Below are positions 5,389 to 9,236 of a stretch of DNA of 9,236 nt, piece after piece. The translations under genes and the position numbers were made by a program. Where the stretch lies: the NCBI GenBank assembly GCA_026786155.1, contig JAJAYR010000509.1, positions 1 to 9,236 of the forward strand. The letters are read 5' to 3'. Positions within the stretch are counted from its first letter, which is position 1. Each line of letters starts with the position of its first letter. The notes under the pieces were generated by a model. That model searched no databases. It was not told the origin of the DNA and saw nothing but the letters and a program-made list of their open reading frames with translations. The stretch is from Pyrinomonadaceae bacterium. Lineage in GTDB: Bacteria; Acidobacteriota; Blastocatellia; Pyrinomonadales; Pyrinomonadaceae.

Positions 5389-6759
5389 TCAATCGTTCTT
5401 TATCAAATCGTCCAGCGTAACCTTTTTCTTTGTCGGTTGCGTTTGTTTAGGCGCGTCTTTTCTCGATTTCGTTTGTCGGTTAGGCAGTGTTTTTTCTTTA
5501 TCCGCAGCGACCTTTTCAACTCGTTTTTCGATTGGTTTTTCAATCGGCTTTCCGGTGTTTGGCGGTTTGGCAATCATTTCATTACTCGCGGCGTTGGAAT
5601 TATTGTTGATGTTTGCTTCAACTTTCACCGCCTGATTAGAAATGAAATCGTTTTTTTGATTTGTATTACCATCGGCGGAAGATTGCGTCAGCGTAAAAAT
5701 CCCGATTGCGCCTGCCAAAACCGCGCCCGCGCCCAATCCGACCCAGACAAGCATTTTCTTATTGCCCTTGTCATTATTATTTTGCCCGATTTCAGCGGCG
5801 GATACTTCCTTACTCAGCAGCAGAGTTTTCAGCATATCTATTCCCGACGCTCCGTTTGCCGGATGTTTCGCGTTTAGTTCGGCGGTAACGCCTGTTTCCG
5901 TCGCCGCCGACGGGCTGTAATGCGGTGAATATAATGCCCGCATCAACGCCTCGCGCATTTCCTTTGCCGACGAAAACCTGCCGGAAATATCCTTTGCCAA
6001 CGCTTTTTTCACGACTTGGTGGAAACTTTCCGGTATTTCGGCGGGCAGCGAGCGCGGTTCTTTGGTCACGATTTCATAAATCAAACCGGGAATCGTATCG
6101 GCACTGTAAGGCGTTTTTCCGCTCAACATTTCAAACAGCATTATGCCCGCCGACCAAATATCTATCTGCGGCGCGGGTTTTATTCGTTCAAACGATTCGG
6201 GCGACATATACAGCGGCGAACCTGCCGTATTTGTTCCCGCCTGTGAAATTTCCAGCGAAGCGGTTCCGACAATTCTCGACACTCCGAAATCCGCGATGCA
6301 CGGAACATCGCCTTTGAGCAAAACATTTTCCGGTTTCAAATCACGATGAATAATATTTTGCGCGTGCAGATGAGTCAAACCGTCAAGAATCCCGCTCATT
6401 ATTTCGACGGTTTTTTCCAGTCCCGGCGATTTCCCGCCGTGTTCGCGCAGCCATTGGCGCAACGAACCGTTGTTAGCATATTCGCTGACGATGACGAAAA
6501 GATTGTCGTAAATAAATCCGTCCTGCACGGAAATAATGTTTTTATGCCCGCTGGCATCAATCCATGTATTAATTTCGCGCCTTACATTCGCATAATCGGA
6601 AATCCCGTGCGTGTTGTCAGCGATAAATTTCAAGGCGAACGAAACTTTTTTATCGGCGATTTCAATTTTCTTTTCCGCCAGCCAAACTTCGCCGAAACTC
6701 CCTTTGCCGAGAAATGTTTTTAATGTGTAATCTTTGATTTCCAACCCTTCTTTCAGCAT
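5389..6759 (-). CDS. Transmembrane Ser/Thr protein kinase (PknB type)
   Basis: This 456-residue Hanks-type kinase has an N-terminal cytoplasmic catalytic domain (about 11-270). It contains the glycine loop GKGSFGEVW (18-26), catalytic Lys44 in ALKFI, helix-C Glu62, the catalytic loop HRDLKPEN (138-145, Asp140), DFG (157-159) and the activation-segment end GSPLYMSPES. All residues needed for activity are present. A juxtamembrane region leads to one membrane helix (about 336-357, LVWVGLGAGAVLAGAIGIF). The outer part is about 100 residues, low complexity, first Asn-rich and then Lys/Pro-rich with a PIEKPIEK repeat. It has no PASTA or other sensor domain. The downstream secreted FGE-like protein may supply the ligand-binding part, and this pairing recalls kinases in which an FGE domain is fused to the kinase. 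The substrate is unknown. Confidence 0.92.
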   Translation of the reverse strand: MLKEGLEIKDYTLKTFLGKGSFGEVWLAEKKIEIADKKVSFALKFIADNTHGISDYANVRREINTWIDASGHKNIISVQDGFIYDNLFVIVSEYANNGSLRQWLREHGGKSPGLEKTVEIMSGILDGLTHLHAQNIIHRDLKPENVLLKGDVPCIADFGVSRIVGTASLEISQAGTNTAGSPLYMSPESFERIKPAPQIDIWSAGIMLFEMLSGKTPYSADTIPGLIYEIVTKEPRSLPAEIPESFHQVVKKALAKDISGRFSSAKEMREALMRALYSPHYSPSAATETGVTAELNAKHPANGASGIDMLKTLLLSKEVSAAEIGQNNNDKGNKKMLVWVGLGAGAVLAGAIGIFTLTQSSADGNTNQKNDFISNQAVKVEANINNNSNAASNEMIAKPPNTGKPIEKPIEKRVEKVAADKEKTLPNRQTKSRKDAPKQTQPTKKKVTLDDLIKND

Positions 6760-6856
6760 AGTTCAATAATTTTCACCGGTTGTATTTGAAATAGCGGCAA
6801 GTTATTTTAATTTTGTCGTTGACGGTTAAAAGACGGGAATTTTGCAAACACCTGAG

Positions 6857-6862
6857 ATTATA
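6857..6862 (-). promoter_or_regulatory. Candidate -10 box for the kinase/FGE operon
   Basis: A perfect TATAAT is read on the minus strand about 98 nt before the kinase ATG. No good -35 box is found 16-18 nt upstream of it, so the call is weak. The divergent region 6760-6931 holds no other gene. Confidence 0.35.
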
Positions 6863-6886
6863 AAGTATTTTTCGGATAACTAAAAA

Positions 6887-6916
6887 CTGACAAAGCCCGC
6901 GCCGATTTGGTAGCAT
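6887..6916 (+). promoter_or_regulatory. Candidate sigma-70-type promoter for the EamA transporter gene
   Basis: CTGACA (6887-6892) and TAGCAT (6911-6916) are separated by 18 nt and could serve as -35 and -10 boxes. Transcription would begin about 6922, leaving only about 10 nt before the ATG at 6932. That fits the absence of a Shine-Dalgarno sequence and suggests a nearly leaderless mRNA. Confidence 0.4.
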
Positions 6917-6931
6917 CAATCTTTATTTCAA

Positions 6932-7852
6932 ATGAAAGATTTGCCGATTGAGACAAACGAAAGTTACGCGCCGCACGTCGCCTTGCTTGCCGTGCAGGTG
7001 ATGTTCGGTTCGGCACCGATTCTGGGAAAGTTTGCGCTGCTGGCGTTTCCGCCGCTGGCGATTGTCGGTTTTCGCGTGGCGGGCGCGGCTCTCGCCTTTT
7101 ATTTTCTGCAAAGATTTCGCGGCAGTCTGCGGCTTGAAAAGCGCAGTCATTACTTATATTTCGCGCTGTTCGCCTGTTTCGGCGTGATTTTTAATCAGCT
7201 TTTGTTTTTCAAAGGCTTGTCGCTGACGACCGCGACCAATACGTCCTTGCTTGCCGTGATGATTCCGGTTTTTGCGATTCTGGTCAGCGTCGTTATCGGC
7301 AACGATAAACTGACTTTACTGAAAATTATCGGCACGATTTTGGCGGGCGGCGGCGTAGTTTATTTGATTGATCCGGCAAACGCGAGTTTTTCGTCGGCGA
7401 CGACGCAGGGCGACATTTTGATTATTCTCAACAGTCTGTCGTATGCGACTTACGTGGCGATTTCAAAAAAACTGATAACGCATTACGGCGCGTTAAAGTC
7501 AATCGCGTGGCTGTTTCTGTTCGCCTCAATCGTCAATATTCCCGTCGGTTTATTTTCACTTTCGACGGTTGACGTTTCGCAGGTAAGTTCGAGCGCGTGG
7601 CTGGCGGTGGCGGCAATCGTGATTTTCCCGACAATTCTCGCGTATTACTGGAACGCCTGGGCGTTGGCGCGGGTCGAACCGTCAATCGTCGCCGTTTATA
7701 TTTATTTGCAGCCGCTGATTGGAACTTTGCTGGCGATTTTCATTTTGGGCGAAGCGTGGAAACCGCGCATCTTTTTAGCGATGGCGTTGATTTTCACCGG
7801 CGTTTTTCTCGTAACCAGAAAACGGAAACGCGAGGTTATTTCAAAACTTTGA
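6932..7852 (+). CDS. EamA-domain (DMT family) transporter
   Basis: This 306-residue, very hydrophobic protein has about ten membrane helices arranged as two EamA repeats (about 14-146 and 156-295), as is usual for drug/metabolite transporters of the inner membrane. Recognisable pieces are MFGSAPILGKFAL and RVAGAALAFYFL in the first repeat, FKGLSLTTATNTSLLAVMIPVFAILVS around the conserved helix 3-4 region, and ALARVEPSIVAVYIYLQPLIGTLLAIFILGE in the second repeat. It ends in a basic cytoplasmic tail (RKRKRE). The substrate cannot be read from the sequence: members export amino acids, nucleosides or other metabolites. It is transcribed alone, divergent from the kinase and convergent with nagA. 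The ATG has no Shine-Dalgarno. Confidence 0.9.
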   Translation: MKDLPIETNESYAPHVALLAVQVMFGSAPILGKFALLAFPPLAIVGFRVAGAALAFYFLQRFRGSLRLEKRSHYLYFALFACFGVIFNQLLFFKGLSLTTATNTSLLAVMIPVFAILVSVVIGNDKLTLLKIIGTILAGGGVVYLIDPANASFSSATTQGDILIILNSLSYATYVAISKKLITHYGALKSIAWLFLFASIVNIPVGLFSLSTVDVSQVSSSAWLAVAAIVIFPTILAYYWNAWALARVEPSIVAVYIYLQPLIGTLLAIFILGEAWKPRIFLAMALIFTGVFLVTRKRKREVISKL

Positions 7853-7868
7853 ACCCTTCGCCGTAATT

Positions 7869-7949
7869 TTTTCACAGGACAGACAGGATTTGCAGGATTA
7901 TTTTTTTTCGCTTAAATTTATCCTGTAAATCCTGTCTATCCTGTGAAAA
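7869..7949. repeat. Inverted repeat with 30-bp arms (ACAGGAT-type), possible bidirectional terminator
   Basis: Arm 7869-7898 pairs with arm 7920-7949 over 30 positions with two non-Watson-Crick positions (one possible G-U), around a 21-nt loop with a run of eight T. Each arm is itself built from repeated (a)caggat units. Sequences of this kind are dispersed in several bacterial phyla. It lies between the convergent eamA-type gene and nagA and probably ends transcription from both sides. The right arm overlaps the last five codons and stop of nagA (7936-7938). Confidence 0.85.
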
Positions 7950-9093
7950 TCTTCCCGCCGATAATCGTCAACTTTACATTTCCCTGATTGTCCAAAGCCA
8001 CCAAATCGGCGCGTTTGCCCGGCTCAATCGTGCCGCGCGACGCTTCGAGTCCGAGCAGTTTCGCCGGATTTGCACTCGCCATTTGCGAAACTTCCGCGTC
8101 GGAAAATCCGAGCGTCCGCATTTGTTTCACCGCGTCGAGCATCGTTATCACGCTGCCCGCGATGCTGCCGCGTTCGTTGCGCGTTTTGCCGTTTATCACC
8201 GAAATTTTTTCATTCCACAATTCAAATGTGCCGTCGCCCAAACCGGTCGGCGCGACCGAATCGGAAATCAGGGAAACTTTATCCGCGCCTTTGCTCTGAA
8301 CGCCGAACTTTAAAACTTGCGGCGCAACGTGAACGCCGTCAGCAATAATATCGAAAGTCGTTTCCGCGTTCGTCAAAGCCCAGCCGACGACACCGGTTTC
8401 GCGGTGATGCAGCCCGGTCATCGCGTTAAAAAAATGCGTCAAATGTTTCGCGCCCGCCGCATACGCCGCGTCGAGCGTTGCGACATCCGCTTTCGTGTGT
8501 CCGATGGAAACAATCCAATTTTGCTTTTTCAATTCCTTGATCAACTCGATGCCGTTCTCGACTTCCGGCGCGAGCGTCGTCAGATGAACGCCCTTTTTCA
8601 ATTTCGGCAACCCGTTTATTTCATCGCCGTTGCGGAAAGTCTTAAAAAAATGCGGACGCAGCGCACCGCACATTTTCTCGTTGGCGAAAACGCCTTCGTA
8701 ATGAACGCCGACAATCTGCGCGATTGCTTCATCGTTCTGCGTCTCCATCACCTCATCAATCGCCGCAATAACTTTCCGATAAACATCGTCAGAGTCAGGA
8801 ACAAACGTCGGCAGCCACGCCGTTACGCCGTTCGCCGCCAAAAATCGCCTGACTTTCCGTAAATCATCCGCCGTCGCCGTGTTGACATCAACGCCGACCG
8901 CGCCGTGATTGTGAACATCTATAAATCCGGCGTGAAGCCGAGTCCCGGACAAGTCAATCAATTCAGCCGCCGCTGATTCGACATCTCCAAGCGAGAGTTC
9001 GACGATCTTTCCATTCTCGATCAGGACATCTGATTTTCCCGCTTTTTCACCGGGCAAAGTTACAACACCATTTCTTAGCAAAAGTGATTTCAT
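7936..9093 (-). CDS. nagA: N-acetylglucosamine-6-phosphate deacetylase
   Basis: This amidohydrolase-fold enzyme removes acetate from GlcNAc-6-phosphate to give glucosamine-6-phosphate in amino-sugar and cell-wall recycling. Counted from the ATG at 9093 (385 residues), visible features are the small beta-sandwich start with LIENGKIVEL, the metal motif HNH (61-63) in AGFIDVHNHG, Glu133 in VHYEGVF, His199 in IGHTKAD, His220 in THFFNAM, DGVHVAP (252-258), catalytic Asp278 in ISDSVAPTG, GSIAGS, and the closing GTIEPGKRADLVALD. Upstream in-frame starts exist at 9102 (ATG) and 9123 (GTG). The GTG lies inside the terminator stem of the upstream gene and is unlikely; the start at 9093 matches the family's N-terminus best, but no candidate has a clear Shine-Dalgarno. 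Its last residues (IFTG) and stop are encoded by the inverted repeat. Confidence 0.92.
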   Translation of the reverse strand: MKSLLLRNGVVTLPGEKAGKSDVLIENGKIVELSLGDVESAAAELIDLSGTRLHAGFIDVHNHGAVGVDVNTATADDLRKVRRFLAANGVTAWLPTFVPDSDDVYRKVIAAIDEVMETQNDEAIAQIVGVHYEGVFANEKMCGALRPHFFKTFRNGDEINGLPKLKKGVHLTTLAPEVENGIELIKELKKQNWIVSIGHTKADVATLDAAYAAGAKHLTHFFNAMTGLHHRETGVVGWALTNAETTFDIIADGVHVAPQVLKFGVQSKGADKVSLISDSVAPTGLGDGTFELWNEKISVINGKTRNERGSIAGSVITMLDAVKQMRTLGFSDAEVSQMASANPAKLLGLEASRGTIEPGKRADLVALDNQGNVKLTIIGGKIFTG

Positions 9094-9108
9094 AAAATTC
9101 ATTTTAGC

Positions 9109-9145
9109 AAAAAAAACGCTCACGTCTTTTTTAGGGACGTGAGCG
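9109..9145 (-). terminator. Intrinsic terminator of the outer-membrane protein gene
   Basis: On the minus strand a 10-bp perfect stem (CGCTCACGTC with GACGTGAGCG, 9136-9145 and 9117-9126) and a 9-nt loop are followed by eight T (9116-9109). It lies 24 nt past the stop of the gene entering from the right and just before the nagA start, so nagA is either transcribed by read-through or from a promoter not recognised here. Confidence 0.9.
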
Positions 9146-9169
9146 AATAATTTTCAAATCTGCAAAAGT

Positions 9170-9236
9170 TTAAAAGTTAAACTTTGCCGCCAACTGCGCC
9201 GTTCGCGGGTCGCGGACGCTGCCGATAGCTCCAAAG
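9170..9236 (-). CDS. C-terminal end of an outer-membrane beta-barrel protein, probably Oar-like TonB-dependent receptor (partial)
   Basis: The last 21 codons of a gene entering from the right edge read FGAIGSVRDPRTAQLAAKFNF and TAA. A terminal phenylalanine with alternating hydrophobic residues is the signature of the last strand of an outer-membrane barrel. The F-G-x-I-x-S-x-x-D-P-R pattern followed by an A-x-K-F strand is characteristic of the large Oar-like TonB-dependent receptors common in Acidobacteriota. With so short a fragment the family is tentative. An uptake receptor next to nagA would fit an amino-sugar or chitin/peptidoglycan-fragment use locus, but that is inference. Confidence 0.55.
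   Translation of the reverse strand, partial: FGAIGSVRDPRTAQLAAKFNF

Noticed and set aside
4591..6723. Several plus-strand open frames over the kinase and FGE-like genes
   Set aside because: They have no recognisable domains or good start signals and lie opposite strongly supported genes.
9103..9123. Longer NagA N-terminus starting with GTG at 9123
   Set aside because: The GTG lies in the stem of the strong minus-strand terminator, and the extra residues do not resemble NagA. A start at 9093 or 9102 is preferred.

Overview
The window looks like the chromosome of a free-living Gram-negative bacterium of middling G+C, most likely an acidobacterium of the Blastocatellia/Pyrinomonadaceae type. 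This placement is an inference from four things: an outer-membrane beta-barrel C-terminus resembling Oar-like TonB-dependent receptors, a membrane Ser/Thr kinase paired with a secreted sulfatase-modifying-factor-like protein, AP2-domain genes, and noncoding-type short repeats that also run through coding sequence. No rRNA, tRNA or CRISPR array is visible.

Region 1 (1-4280, + strand) is a pyruvate dehydrogenase locus: pdhB (E1 beta, 582-1565) and pdhC (E2, 2831-4228), invaded by small toxin-antitoxin cassettes. Upstream of pdhB lies a hicB-hicA module (169-575), preceded by a 52-bp perfect copy of the pdhB start (108-159 = 580-631). Immediately after the pdhB stop lies a brnT-brnA module (1566-2130), followed by a diverged 45-nt copy of the pdhB end (2132-2176), a frameshifted second hicB (2173-2296) and a tandem-AP2 DNA-binding protein (2337-2774). 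pdhB is therefore intact, but it is flanked on both sides by TA modules that each carry a duplicated gene end. This is the pattern expected from insertion with long target duplication. Both toxin frames, HicA and BrnT, are otherwise full length but lack an ATG: ATC sits where HicA should start and ACG where BrnT should start. In hicBA one base (371) accounts for both the lost hicA start and the lost hicB stop.

Region 2 (4303-6759, - strand) is a two-gene signalling unit. A transmembrane PknB-type kinase is followed 27 nt later by an exported FGE/SUMF1-fold protein that lacks the catalytic cysteines of true formylglycine-generating enzymes. A bidirectional hairpin terminator (4241-4279) separates it from the convergent pdhC.

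Region 3 (6760-9236) holds a divergent intergenic region with candidate promoters, an EamA/DMT-family transporter (+), a 30-bp-arm inverted repeat that also supplies the stop codon of the convergent nagA (GlcNAc-6-phosphate deacetylase, -), a strong minus-strand terminator, and the last 21 codons of an outer-membrane beta-barrel protein. nagA may follow that gene in a loose amino-sugar uptake and catabolism arrangement.

The main points for follow-up are the TA cassettes bracketing pdhB with duplicated gene ends and the parallel loss of both toxin start codons.
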